Origin: Streptomyces atroolivaceus
GTDB lineage: Bacteria; Actinomycetota; Actinomycetes; Streptomycetales; Streptomycetaceae
DNA length: 64,000 nt
Direction: 5' to 3'
Assembly: GCF_000717025.1 (NCBI RefSeq)
Contig: NZ_JNXG01000017.1
Coordinates: 1 to 64,000, forward strand
A model generated the notes under the pieces. The model was given only the letters and a program-made list of their open reading frames with translations, ran no database searches and had not been told where the DNA came from. This document shows positions 30,316-37,945 of the stretch, piece by piece (the first letter of the stretch is position 1; every line of letters starts with the position of its first letter). Made by a program: the position numbers and the translations under genes.

Positions 30316-30510
30316 ATGATCCTCTCCATCTCAGGCGTGGTACTGCTCGGCATCATCGTCTTCCTGTTCTTCAAGAAGGACGGGCTGAAGGCGTCCCACG
30401 CCCTCATCTGCGCTCTGTTCGGCTTCTACCTGGCCGGCACGGCCATCGCCCCGAGCATCACGGCCGGCGGCGCGAGCCTCGCCGGCATGCTGGGCGGGAT
30501 CAAGTTCTGA
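30316..30510 (+). CDS. smeA: Small sporulation membrane protein SmeA
   Basis: 64-residue protein with two membrane helices (about 1-20 and 27-46) joined by a short basic loop (KKDGLK), and a Gly-rich end. In S. coelicolor SmeA is produced in sporulating aerial hyphae and is needed to target the FtsK-like SffA to division septa. The identification rests on size, topology, immediate linkage to an FtsK-like gene and the surrounding MocR-YczE-GDPD-MFS-rbpA order. AGGAG lies eight bases before the ATG. The sffA start follows 37 bases after the stop, so they form an operon. Confidence 0.87.
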   Translation: MILSISGVVLLGIIVFLFFKKDGLKASHALICALFGFYLAGTAIAPSITAGGASLAGMLGGIKF

Positions 30511-30547
30511 CGCTCCGACACCGCTCCCACCTCTTCAGGAGACCGAC

Positions 30548-32173
30548 GTGGACCGGCGACCACTCCCCCGCATTCTGAGCAGCGGCAGCGCTTCGATCAC
30601 CCGCAGTCGCGAGATCGCACGCACGGCCGCCGACAACGCCACCGACGTCCTCCATCCGCTGATCACGGTCACCCGTGGCCTGCGGCTGCTGGCGGGAGCA
30701 GGTCGGCAGAGATGGGCCGCGACGCCCAGGGACCGGCGCGGACACGTGCTGTTCCTTGTCGCGGCATGCGTACTGGTGGTGGCGCTCATCCCCTACGGGC
30801 CGCTCCTGGCCCTCATCACGGTGATGGGCGCTGCCGCATGGCGGGGGCGCGCGCGGAACCCCGCGAAGACCGGCCCCGACGAGACGGAGACCGCACGGCT
30901 CCAGGCGCTGTACGAGGCGCTGGTGCCGCACTTCTCCGTGTCCGACGACCCCAGTCCGCTGTTCTCCCACGGCGGCGACTGGGAGAAGGCGTTCGGCACC
31001 TCGTTCGCCTTCGACGCCGACGGGCGTCCCACCCGGCTCCAGGTGAACTACCCGGCGTACTTCGACGACGGCGATCCCGCGTCACGCGCACGTGTCGAGC
31101 AGGTGCTCCACGCCAAGTCCGGCCGGAACCGTGAATACCACTTCTCCTGGGACGAGGAGAGCAACCACCTCCTCATGACGGTGCTCGCCGCGCTTCCCAC
31201 CACCATCGCCGCCCAGCGGTTCGTCACCGCGCCCGGCGAGACCGTGCTGGGGTTCACCGACGCCGACGCGGTCCCGCGCACCGTTCCGGTCCAGGACGGC
31301 GACGGGACGCGGGACGCCTCCCCGGTGATCTGGCGGACGGGCGCCCGCTCGGCGGAGCCCCATCTGCTGATCGCCGGCCACCCCGGCAGCGGCACCACGA
31401 CCCTGATGCGCTCACTCGCCCTGCAGGCCCTCCAGCACGGCGACATCCTGGTCGTGGAGGGCGGCGGCACCGGCGAGTACGGCTTCCTGACCGGCCGGGA
31501 CGGCGTACTGGCCGTCGAGTGCGGGCTGGGCGGCGCCCTGGCGACACTCGAATGGGCGGCGCACGAGACGGAGCGGCGGCTCATCGCCGCCAACCGGGCC
31601 CGCCAGGCCGGGCATCCCGAGCCCGAGGACATCAAGCGCCCCCTGTGGATCCTGCTGGACCGCCCGAGCGCGCTGGGACACCTGGCGGCCGCCGACGGCA
31701 GGCAGGATCCGCAGGAACTCCTCCAGGTGCCGCTGCGGCACGGTCGCGCCGCCGGGGTGACGGTCGTCGTCGCGGACCAGTTCGACAGCCTCGACGCCCT
31801 CACGGAGACCGTACGGACCCACACCAGGGCACGTGCCGTGCTGGGCCCCGCGGACCGCGACCAGGTCGAGGCGGTCCTGGGAGTCCAGCCGCACACCACT
31901 CCGGTCACCGAGGTCCCGCCGGGCCGCGGCTACGCCCGGCTGGGCAACGGGCCCGTCATGCGACTGCAGGTACCGTCCACCCCGGACCCGCACGACGACG
32001 CCACGAGCGAGGCGCAACGGCAGGCGGTACTCGGCCTGTTGCCCGGTGGCGGCCCGGCGGAGGAGCGAGCCGCACCGGAGGCGTCGCCGGAGGCCGCCCC
32101 GGAAACGGTCGACGAGCCCGTGCCGGAGCACCTGGACCGGCTGGTCAAGACACCGGCCGTCGCGGAGGGCTGA
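30548..32173 (+). CDS. sffA: SffA-type FtsK/SpoIIIE-like septal protein with altered Walker A
   Basis: 541-residue protein with two membrane helices near residues 66-98 and a cytosolic P-loop domain of FtsK/SpoIIIE type. In the model species SffA sits at sporulation septa with SmeA and helps chromosome handling. The P-loop reads GHPGSGTTT at about 277-285: the invariant lysine is replaced by threonine. The Walker B region is WILLDRP without a following Glu. Full ATPase activity is therefore doubtful. It starts at GTG with AGGAG seven bases upstream. The C-terminus is Pro/Glu-rich and disordered. Confidence 0.85.
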   Translation: MDRRPLPRILSSGSASITRSREIARTAADNATDVLHPLITVTRGLRLLAGAGRQRWAATPRDRRGHVLFLVAACVLVVALIPYGPLLALITVMGAAAWRGRARNPAKTGPDETETARLQALYEALVPHFSVSDDPSPLFSHGGDWEKAFGTSFAFDADGRPTRLQVNYPAYFDDGDPASRARVEQVLHAKSGRNREYHFSWDEESNHLLMTVLAALPTTIAAQRFVTAPGETVLGFTDADAVPRTVPVQDGDGTRDASPVIWRTGARSAEPHLLIAGHPGSGTTTLMRSLALQALQHGDILVVEGGGTGEYGFLTGRDGVLAVECGLGGALATLEWAAHETERRLIAANRARQAGHPEPEDIKRPLWILLDRPSALGHLAAADGRQDPQELLQVPLRHGRAAGVTVVVADQFDSLDALTETVRTHTRARAVLGPADRDQVEAVLGVQPHTTPVTEVPPGRGYARLGNGPVMRLQVPSTPDPHDDATSEAQRQAVLGLLPGGGPAEERAAPEASPEAAPETVDEPVPEHLDRLVKTPAVAEG

Positions 32174-32188
32174 GGCCCGGTCAGCTCG

Positions 32189-32282
32189 GGCCACGAAAGC
32201 CGGGCGCCTCAGGCCACGAAAGCCGGGCGCCTCAGGCCACGAAAGCCGGGCGCCTCAGGCCACGAAGGTCCGGGGCGCCTCG
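32189..32282. repeat. Tandem array of a 23-bp unit at the sffA/MocR junction
   Basis: Three identical 23-bp units occupy 32189-32211, 32212-32234 and 32235-32257. A fourth diverged copy at 32258-32282 is the end of the MocR coding sequence (its last residues TFVA). Each unit contains the MocR stop codon, so the array is an amplified copy of that gene's 3' end in the gap between convergent genes. Confidence 0.92.
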
Positions 32283-33754
32283 GCTCCCGCGCTCGCCCCG
32301 GAAGCGACGAGTGCGGCGGCAGCGGCCAGCCGCAGCGCCGCCTCGTCCGCCAGGGGGCCGCCCACGGTGAAGGGCAGCCGCACGTAGCCCTCGAAGGCCC
32401 CGTCGACCCCGAACCGGGGCCCCGACGGGACGCGGACGCCGACCCGCTCGCCGGCCACGGCCAGCCGGGAGCCGGAGAGCCCGCCGGTACGCACCCACAG
32501 CGTGAGACCGCCACGCGGCGCCTCGAACTCCCACTCCGGGAGCTCCCGGCGCAGCGCCCGCACCAGGTCGTCCCTGTTCTCGCGGGCCTGCTCACGCCGG
32601 ACCGCCACGGCCTGTTCCCAGCCGCCCGTCCCCATCAGCCAGTTGATGGCGAGCTGTTCCAGCACCGGCGTCCCCATGTCGGCGTACGCGCGTGCCGCGA
32701 CCAGGCTGCGGATGACGTCCGGCGCCGCCCTCACCCAGCCGATCCGCATGCCGGCCCAGAACGCCTTGCTCGCGGATCCCACGGTCAGGACGGTGCTGCC
32801 CGCCGGGTCGAACGCACAGACCTTGCGCGGCATCTCGACGTCCGCGTCGAGATGCAGCTCGGTCATGGTCTCGTCGACCACCAGGACGGTGCCCGCCGAC
32901 CGGGCGGCCTCGACCAGAGCACGACGCTGCTGCTCGTCGGCCAGGGCCCCGGTGGGGTTGTGGAAGTCGGCGACGACATAGGCGAGCCGGGGCGCGGCGT
33001 CCCGCAGCACCTGTCGCCAGCGGTTCATGTCCCAGCCGCCGAGGCCCTCCTCCATGGCCACGGGCACCAGCCTGGCGCCCGACTCCCGCATGAGCTGGAG
33101 GATGTTGGCGTAGCTCGGGGACTCCACCGCGATGCGCTCACCGCGCCCGGCGAAGAGATGGCAGATGGCGTCGATGGCGCCCATCGCCCCCGTGGTGACC
33201 ATGATCTGTTCGGGCATCGTGGGAATGCCGTGCCCGGTGTAGCGGTCCGCGATCATCTGCCGCAGCGCGGGAAGACCGGCCGGGTAGTCGCCGTGCGTGT
33301 GGGCGTACGGCGGCAGTTCCTCCAGCGCGCCCTGGACGGCCCGGGTCAGCCACGGCTCCGGGGCGGGCAGCGAGGCGCATCCCAGGTCGATCATCGAGCC
33401 GAGGGACTCCGGCGGCAGCGGTTCGAGGCCCCGGGCGGGCAACGGGTTGCCCGCCGGGACCGCGGTCCAGCTGCCGGCTCCGCGGCGCGACTCCAGGAAA
33501 CCCTCCGCGCGCAGCGCCTCGTACGCGGCGGTCACGGTGGTCCGGCTGAGGGACAGGGCCAACGCGAGCTCCCGCTCGGCGGGAAGCCGCGCGGCGACCG
33601 GTACCCGGCCTTCCAGGACGAGCAGCCGCACACCGTCGGCGAGCGCCCGGTAGGCGGGCGGCTTGCGCCCGCCGGGCGCCAGGGGGCGTTCCTGCTGGCC
33701 CTGGAGCTGGCGAGCGAGCTGTGCCGCACCCACGGTCGAAGTCCACTGCGCCAT
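32255..33754 (-). CDS. MocR-family regulator (GntR HTH fused to aminotransferase fold), YczR-like
   Basis: 499-residue PLP-dependent transcription factor. The N-terminal winged helix is at about 30-100 (LPAERELALALSLSRTTVTAAYEAL). The fold-type I aminotransferase domain binds pyridoxal phosphate through the lysine in SASKAFWAGMRIGW near residue 329. Such proteins sense PLP or amines and control an adjacent gene. It is divergent from a YczE-like membrane gene across a 101-base gap holding a perfect palindrome, the arrangement known for YczR/YczE pairs. The ATG at 33754 has AAGG about 14 bases upstream; the longer frame lacks homology. Confidence 0.9.
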   Translation of the reverse strand: MAQWTSTVGAAQLARQLQGQQERPLAPGGRKPPAYRALADGVRLLVLEGRVPVAARLPAERELALALSLSRTTVTAAYEALRAEGFLESRRGAGSWTAVPAGNPLPARGLEPLPPESLGSMIDLGCASLPAPEPWLTRAVQGALEELPPYAHTHGDYPAGLPALRQMIADRYTGHGIPTMPEQIMVTTGAMGAIDAICHLFAGRGERIAVESPSYANILQLMRESGARLVPVAMEEGLGGWDMNRWRQVLRDAAPRLAYVVADFHNPTGALADEQQRRALVEAARSAGTVLVVDETMTELHLDADVEMPRKVCAFDPAGSTVLTVGSASKAFWAGMRIGWVRAAPDVIRSLVAARAYADMGTPVLEQLAINWLMGTGGWEQAVAVRREQARENRDDLVRALRRELPEWEFEAPRGGLTLWVRTGGLSGSRLAVAGERVGVRVPSGPRFGVDGAFEGYVRLPFTVGGPLADEAALRLAAAAALVASGASAGAEAPRTFVA

Positions 33755-33777
33755 GTAAATCAGTCCACCTTCCTCGG

Positions 33778-33800
33778 ATTGGCCATAGTTGGTGGCCAAT
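33778..33800. promoter_or_regulatory. Palindromic operator between the MocR and YczE-like genes
   Basis: ATTGGCCA (33778-33785) and TGGCCAAT (33793-33800) are perfect inverted repeats with a 7-base spacer. It lies 24 bases before the MocR start and 56 bases before the YczE-like start. This is the most likely binding site for the MocR protein. Confidence 0.75.
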
Positions 33801-33855
33801 CCCCTGCCACAGAGTGACACGCGACAGTCCACCACCACCACACAGGGGGAACCAC

Positions 33856-34524
33856 TTGACCGAGACCACCGCCCGGAGCGGAACGCGGCTCACCCGGCGG
33901 CTGACGCATCTGTACACGGGACTGGCCCTGTACGGGGCGAGCTCTGCGCTCCTGGTCCGTGCCGGGCTCGGGCTCGAACCGTGGGGCGTGCTGCACCAGG
34001 GGCTCGCCGAGCGGACCGGGATCTCCATCGGGGTCGTCTCGATCATCGTCGGAGCGGTCGTCCTGCTCCTGTGGATCCCGATCAGGCAGCGCCCGGGGCT
34101 CGGCACGGTCTCCAACGTATTCGCCGTAGGTATCGCGATGGACGGCACGCTCGCCCTCGTACCGGACGTGCACGGCCTCGGCGCGCAGATCCCGGTGATG
34201 GCCGCGGGCATCGTGCTCAACGGCGCCGCAACCGGCCTGTACATCTCCGCACGCTTCGGACCGGGGCCACGTGACGGTCTGATGACGGGCCTGAACCGCC
34301 TCACGGGGCGCTCCATCAGGCTGGTGCGTACGGCGATCGAGGTGGCCGTGGTCGTGACCGGTTTCCTCCTCGGCGGTTCCCTCGGGGCCGGCACGGTCCT
34401 GTACGCCCTGGCCATCGGCCCGCTCGCCCAGTTCTTCCTGCGCTTCTTCGACCTTCCCGCGCCCGGCGCCCGCACCGTGGCCGTTGCCGGGCGGACACCG
34501 CGAGGGGCGATACTTCCGCGGTGA
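33856..34524 (+). CDS. YczE/YyaS/YitT-type integral membrane protein
   Basis: 222-residue protein with five or six membrane helices and little else (for example SIGVVSIIVGAVVLLLWIP, IPVMAAGIVLNGAATGLYI, AIEVAVVVTGFLLGG). The conserved acidic/Arg turn RFGPGPRDGLMTGL is typical of the family. Function is unknown; members next to MocR regulators are thought to be transporters or sensors. It starts at TTG, supported by AGGGGGA five bases upstream. Its stop overlaps the GTG of the GDPD gene, so the two are translationally coupled. Confidence 0.87.
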   Translation: MTETTARSGTRLTRRLTHLYTGLALYGASSALLVRAGLGLEPWGVLHQGLAERTGISIGVVSIIVGAVVLLLWIPIRQRPGLGTVSNVFAVGIAMDGTLALVPDVHGLGAQIPVMAAGIVLNGAATGLYISARFGPGPRDGLMTGLNRLTGRSIRLVRTAIEVAVVVTGFLLGGSLGAGTVLYALAIGPLAQFFLRFFDLPAPGARTVAVAGRTPRGAILPR

Positions 34525-35294
34525 CCGCAGCGACCTCGGGGCGCCACCCCTATCTGGACCACCCTTCGACGATTCCCTTCGCCCACCGCGGCGGAGCGGC
34601 GGACGGCATGGAGAACACCGCAGCGGCGTTCCGGCGTGCGGCGGGCGTCGGCTACCGCTACTTCGAGACCGATGTGCACGCCACGGCGGACGGCCGCCTG
34701 GTCGCCTTCCACGACCCGACCCTGGACCGGGTGACGGACTCCCGGGGGCGCATAGCGGGGCTGCCCTGGAGCGAGGTGAGCCGGGCGAGGGTGGCCGGCA
34801 GCGAGCCGCTGCCGCTCTTCGAGGAGCTGCTGGAGGAGTTCCCGGACGCCCGCTGGAACGTGGACATCAAGGCGGAGCCCGCCCTCGCCCCGCTCGTCGA
34901 CCTGATCCGCAGGACCGACGCCTGGGACCGCGTGTGCGTGGGGTCGTTCTCCGAGGGACGCGTGGCCAGGGCCCACCGCCTCGCGGGCCCGCGCCTGGCC
35001 ACCTCCTACGGGGTACGCGGCGTACTCGGCCTGCGGCTGCGCTCGTACGGCATCCCGGCGGCGCTCCGGGCGGGCGCGGTCTGCGCGCAGGTCCCGGAGA
35101 GCCAGAACGGCGTCCGGGTCGTCGACCGGAGCTTCGTCCGCACGGCACACGCGCGCGGCCTGCAGGTCCACGTCTGGACGGTCAACGAACCGGAGCGGAT
35201 GGCGGCGCTCCTGGACCTCGGGGTGGATGGCATCATGACCGATCACATCGAGACGCTGCGCACGGTACTGAGCGGGCGGGGGGCCTGGGCCTGA
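34521..35294 (+). CDS. Glycerophosphodiester phosphodiesterase (GDPD)
   Basis: Hydrolyses glycerophosphodiesters to glycerol-3-phosphate and an alcohol, allowing use of phospholipid headgroups. The 257-residue protein has no signal peptide and therefore should be cytosolic. Catalytic signatures are FAHRGGAADGMENT near residues 16-30, then ETDVHATADGRLVAFHDPTLDR near 50-72, with the metal-binding Glu/Asp and second catalytic histidine. The C-terminal VDGIMTDHI block is also typical. GTG start overlaps the preceding stop (GTGA). Confidence 0.94.
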   Translation: MTAATSGRHPYLDHPSTIPFAHRGGAADGMENTAAAFRRAAGVGYRYFETDVHATADGRLVAFHDPTLDRVTDSRGRIAGLPWSEVSRARVAGSEPLPLFEELLEEFPDARWNVDIKAEPALAPLVDLIRRTDAWDRVCVGSFSEGRVARAHRLAGPRLATSYGVRGVLGLRLRSYGIPAALRAGAVCAQVPESQNGVRVVDRSFVRTAHARGLQVHVWTVNEPERMAALLDLGVDGIMTDHIETLRTVLSGRGAWA

Positions 35295-35340
35295 CGCCCG
35301 GGACGGCCGCGCCGGCGCGGACAGAACGAGGGGACGCGGT

Positions 35341-36705
35341 GTGAGCACCGGTACCGCAGGGACCGCGGACCCGGCCGGGCAGCCGGCCGAGGCCGCCGAA
35401 CGCAGGCGCCAGCAACACGGCTGGTACTTCTACGACTTCGCCTGCTCGGTGTACTCCACCAGCGTCCTCACGGTCTTCCTGGGCCCCTATCTGACCTCGA
35501 TAGCCAAGGCCGCCGCCGACGCGGACGGGTTCGTGCATCCACTGGGGATACCCGTGCGGGCGGGCTCCCTCTTCGCGTACGCCGTATCGGTGTCCATCGT
35601 CGTGGCCGTGATCGTCATGCCGGTCGTCGGCGCGGCGGCGGACCGCACGGGACGCAAGAAGCCCCTGCTCGCGGCGGCCGCGTACACAGGTGCGACGGCC
35701 ACGGCCTGCATGTTCTTCCTGGAGGGCCACCGCTACCTGCTGGGGGCCTTCCTGCTGATCGTCGCGAACGCCTCGATCTCCGTGTCGATGGCCCTGTACA
35801 ACGCGTACCTGCCCCAGATCTCCACCCCGGAGGAACGCGACGCGGTCTCCTCGCGCGGCTGGGCCTTCGGGTACACCTCGGGCGCGTTCGTCCTCGTCCT
35901 GAACCTGGTCCTCTACACGGGCCACGACTCCTTCGGGCTGTCCGAGTCCGACGCGGTCCGCATCTGCATCGCCTCGGCCGGGGTGTGGTGGGGCGCCTTC
36001 GCCCTCGTACCGCTGCGGCGGCTGCGTGACAGCCGGGTGGCGCCCGGCGGCGACGGCGCGGTCGGTCCGGGCTGGCGGCAGCTGCTGGCGACACTGCGCG
36101 ACATGCGCCGTCACCCGCTGACGCTCTCCTTCCTGCTCGCCTATCTGGTCTACAACGACGGCATCCAGACGGTGATCTCCCAGGCCTCGCTGTACGGCTC
36201 CGAGGAGCTCGGCCTCGACCAGACGACCCTCATCACCGCGGTGCTGCTCGTACAGGTGCTCGCGGTGGCGGGGGCGCTGGGGATGGGGCGACTCGCCCGG
36301 CTGTACGGGGCGAAGCGCACGATTCTCGCCTCGCTGGCGGTCTGGACGCTGATCCTGGCCGCGGCGTACGTGCTGCCCGCCGGCGCGCCCGTGTTCTTCT
36401 ACACCCTGGCGGCCGCGATCGGCCTGGTGATGGGCGGCAGCCAGGCCCTCTCCCGGTCGCTGTTCTCCCACCTGATCCCGCGCGGGAAGGAGGCGGAGTA
36501 CTTCTCCGCCTACGAGATGAGCGACCGGGGACTCAGCTGGCTGGGGCCCCTGGTCTTCGGTCTCGGCTACCAGCTCACCGGCAGTTACCGGGACGCGATC
36601 CTGTCCCTGGTGCTCTTCTTCGCACTCGGCTCCGTGCTCCTGGCGAGGGTCCCCGTGCGTGCCGCGGTGGCCGCCGCGGGCAATCCCGTGCCGGACCGGA
36701 TTTAG
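35341..36705 (+). CDS. MFS permease of the UMF1 type
   Basis: 454-residue membrane transporter with 12 predicted helices. An early WYFYDFACSVYSTSVLTVFLGPYL stretch and the conserved PDRTGRKKP-like loop after helix 2 (AADRTGRKKPLLAA) identify the UMF1/Atg22-like branch. Substrate is unknown; the neighbouring GDPD gene suggests a metabolite from lipid turnover, but that is a guess. GTG start with AGGGGA about six to seven bases upstream, 46 bases after GDPD, so probably in the same operon. Confidence 0.88.
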   Translation: MSTGTAGTADPAGQPAEAAERRRQQHGWYFYDFACSVYSTSVLTVFLGPYLTSIAKAAADADGFVHPLGIPVRAGSLFAYAVSVSIVVAVIVMPVVGAAADRTGRKKPLLAAAAYTGATATACMFFLEGHRYLLGAFLLIVANASISVSMALYNAYLPQISTPEERDAVSSRGWAFGYTSGAFVLVLNLVLYTGHDSFGLSESDAVRICIASAGVWWGAFALVPLRRLRDSRVAPGGDGAVGPGWRQLLATLRDMRRHPLTLSFLLAYLVYNDGIQTVISQASLYGSEELGLDQTTLITAVLLVQVLAVAGALGMGRLARLYGAKRTILASLAVWTLILAAAYVLPAGAPVFFYTLAAAIGLVMGGSQALSRSLFSHLIPRGKEAEYFSAYEMSDRGLSWLGPLVFGLGYQLTGSYRDAILSLVLFFALGSVLLARVPVRAAVAAAGNPVPDRI

Positions 36706-36807
36706 ACGTTGAAGTGAAAGGCCGGTAGTGTACGCCTTTGGTCTGCCCGGCGGACCGTTACTGCGTGTGGAAGAAGGTGAACCGTTGGGTGACATCTTCC
36801 ACCAAAG

Positions 36808-36836
36808 GTGACAAACCGGGCACCGGTGGGTAGTAA
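36808..36836 (+). promoter_or_regulatory. Housekeeping-type promoter upstream of rbpA
   Basis: GTGACA (36808-36813), 17-base spacer, TAGTAA (36831-36836). Both hexamers match the sigma-70/HrdB consensus well. Predicted start near 36843, leaving a leader of about 125 bases to rbpA. Confidence 0.6.
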
Positions 36837-36881
36837 ACCCAGACCAAGCAGCGGCACGACGGGCGACGCATGACCGGCAAC

Positions 36882-36908
36882 GGGAATCTTTACCGCCGAC
36901 CGGACGTT
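36882..36908 (+). promoter_or_regulatory. Sigma-R type promoter of rbpA
   Basis: GGGAAT (36882-36887), exactly 18 bases, then GTT (36906-36908): a perfect match to the thiol-oxidative-stress sigma-R consensus (GGGAAT-N18-GTT). rbpA is an established sigma-R target in S. coelicolor. Expected transcription start is near 36914, about 55 bases before the rbpA ATG. Confidence 0.88.
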
Positions 36909-36969
36909 GACCGGATGACGACGACAGCGACACCTGTCCTGTGGGCGACAAGCCCGGGAGGCACGATTC

Positions 36970-37344
36970 ATGAGTGAGCGAGCTCTCCGCGGTACGCGAC
37001 TCGTGGTTACCAGCTACGAGACGGACCGCGGCATCGATCTGGCCCCGCGCCAGGCGGTGGAGTACGCATGCCCGAACGGACATCGATTTGAGATGCCGTT
37101 CTCGGTAGAGGCGGAAATTCCGGCGGAGTGGGAGTGCAAGGCGTGCGGCGCCACGGCACTCCTGGTGGACGGGGACGGCCCCGAGGAGAAGAAGGGCAAG
37201 CCTGCGCGTACGCACTGGGACATGCTCATGGAGCGGCGTACACGTGAGGAGCTCGAGGAGGTGCTGGCCGAGAGGCTGGCGGTTCTGCGCTCCGGTGCCA
37301 TGAACATCGCCGTGCACCCGCGGGACAGCAGGAAGTCTGCCTGA
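36970..37344 (+). CDS. rbpA: RNA polymerase-binding protein RbpA
   Basis: 124-residue actinobacterial factor that binds RNA polymerase and the principal sigma factor, stabilising the open complex. Zinc-type ligands are visible at C34, H38, C56 and C59 (CPNGHRF and CKACG). The basic linker (KKGKPARTHWDMLMERR) and the C-terminal sigma-interacting helix with ELEEVLAERLAVLR follow. GGGAGG lies eight bases before the ATG. It is preceded by a housekeeping-like and a sigma-R promoter. Its whole length is also open on the opposite strand in the fxsA frame. Confidence 0.98.
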   Translation: MSERALRGTRLVVTSYETDRGIDLAPRQAVEYACPNGHRFEMPFSVEAEIPAEWECKACGATALLVDGDGPEEKKGKPARTHWDMLMERRTREELEEVLAERLAVLRSGAMNIAVHPRDSRKSA

Positions 37345-37874
37345 CCGCGTATCACCGCACCGATCAAGAGCCGCGGGCCGCGACACAGAACACGGGCCTG
37401 CTGGAAGGCGTCCGAGAGGCCACCGGGCGTCGCCGCCCTCATCCGGCGGTCGAGGGAGCGTTCCGCGTGGCGTCCGAGCACCGAGCGGACAGGGGGCAGC
37501 AGGAGCAGGAGTCCCGCCGCGTCGGAGATCACGCCGGGGATCATCAGGAGCAGGCCGCCCAGCATCAGGAAGCCGTTGCCCTTGCTGCCGGCCGGGGTCG
37601 CGGCCGGGGTGGCGGGAGCGCCGGGCTGGCCCGGCATCTGCTGGAGGGTCTCGGTGAGGTTGCGGAAGGCCCTGCGCCCTGCCCGCTTGATCACCGCGGC
37701 ACCGAGCACCGCGCCGGCGACCAGGATCAGCAGCACGGTGAAGCTGTTCGCCGCACCGGCCACGACGGTCAGCAGCCAGATCTCCAGCACCAGCCAGGCG
37801 GCGACGCCCAGCGGCAGGACGGTACGGGCGCGTGAGCGCCTTGGACGGTTCGGAGGCGGTGTGCCGGTCGTCAT
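37014..37874 (-). CDS. fxsA: FxsA-family membrane protein with an abnormal C-terminal extension
   Basis: The first ~170 residues are a normal FxsA: cytosolic Pro/Arg leader, two membrane helices at about 18-62, a linker with FRNLTETLQQM, then LMLGGLLLMIPGVISDAAGLLLLLPPVR and SDAFQQAR. After about residue 172 the sequence no longer resembles FxsA. The frame continues 110 more codons, the reverse complement of rbpA, to a stop at 37014. The extension is Ser-rich and looks like an antisense by-product. The gene either lost its natural 3' end or carries a frameshift; in an alternative frame a TGA occurs near 37351. GGGGG almost abuts the start codon. The FxsA core is certain; the true end is not. 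Confidence 0.7.
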   Translation of the reverse strand: MTTGTPPPNRPRRSRARTVLPLGVAAWLVLEIWLLTVVAGAANSFTVLLILVAGAVLGAAVIKRAGRRAFRNLTETLQQMPGQPGAPATPAATPAGSKGNGFLMLGGLLLMIPGVISDAAGLLLLLPPVRSVLGRHAERSLDRRMRAATPGGLSDAFQQARVLCRGPRLLIGAVIRGQADFLLSRGCTAMFMAPERRTASLSASTSSSSSRVRRSMSMSQCVRAGLPFFSSGPSPSTRSAVAPHALHSHSAGISASTENGISNRCPFGHAYSTAWRGARSMPRSVS

Positions 37875-37945
37875 GCCCCCAGTGTGCCTGCACGGGCGTG
37901 CAAGCGGCGTAAGGGGGTGATCAAGGGGCTGCGGGACGGAACCGG

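Noticed and set aside
32189..32282. CRISPR-like array
   Set aside because: The 23-bp units are contiguous with no spacers and no cas genes are nearby.
35233..37893. 886-codon minus-strand frame across the MFS gene, rbpA and fxsA
   Set aside because: Shadow of the real genes; composition is His/Arg/Gln-rich with no domain.
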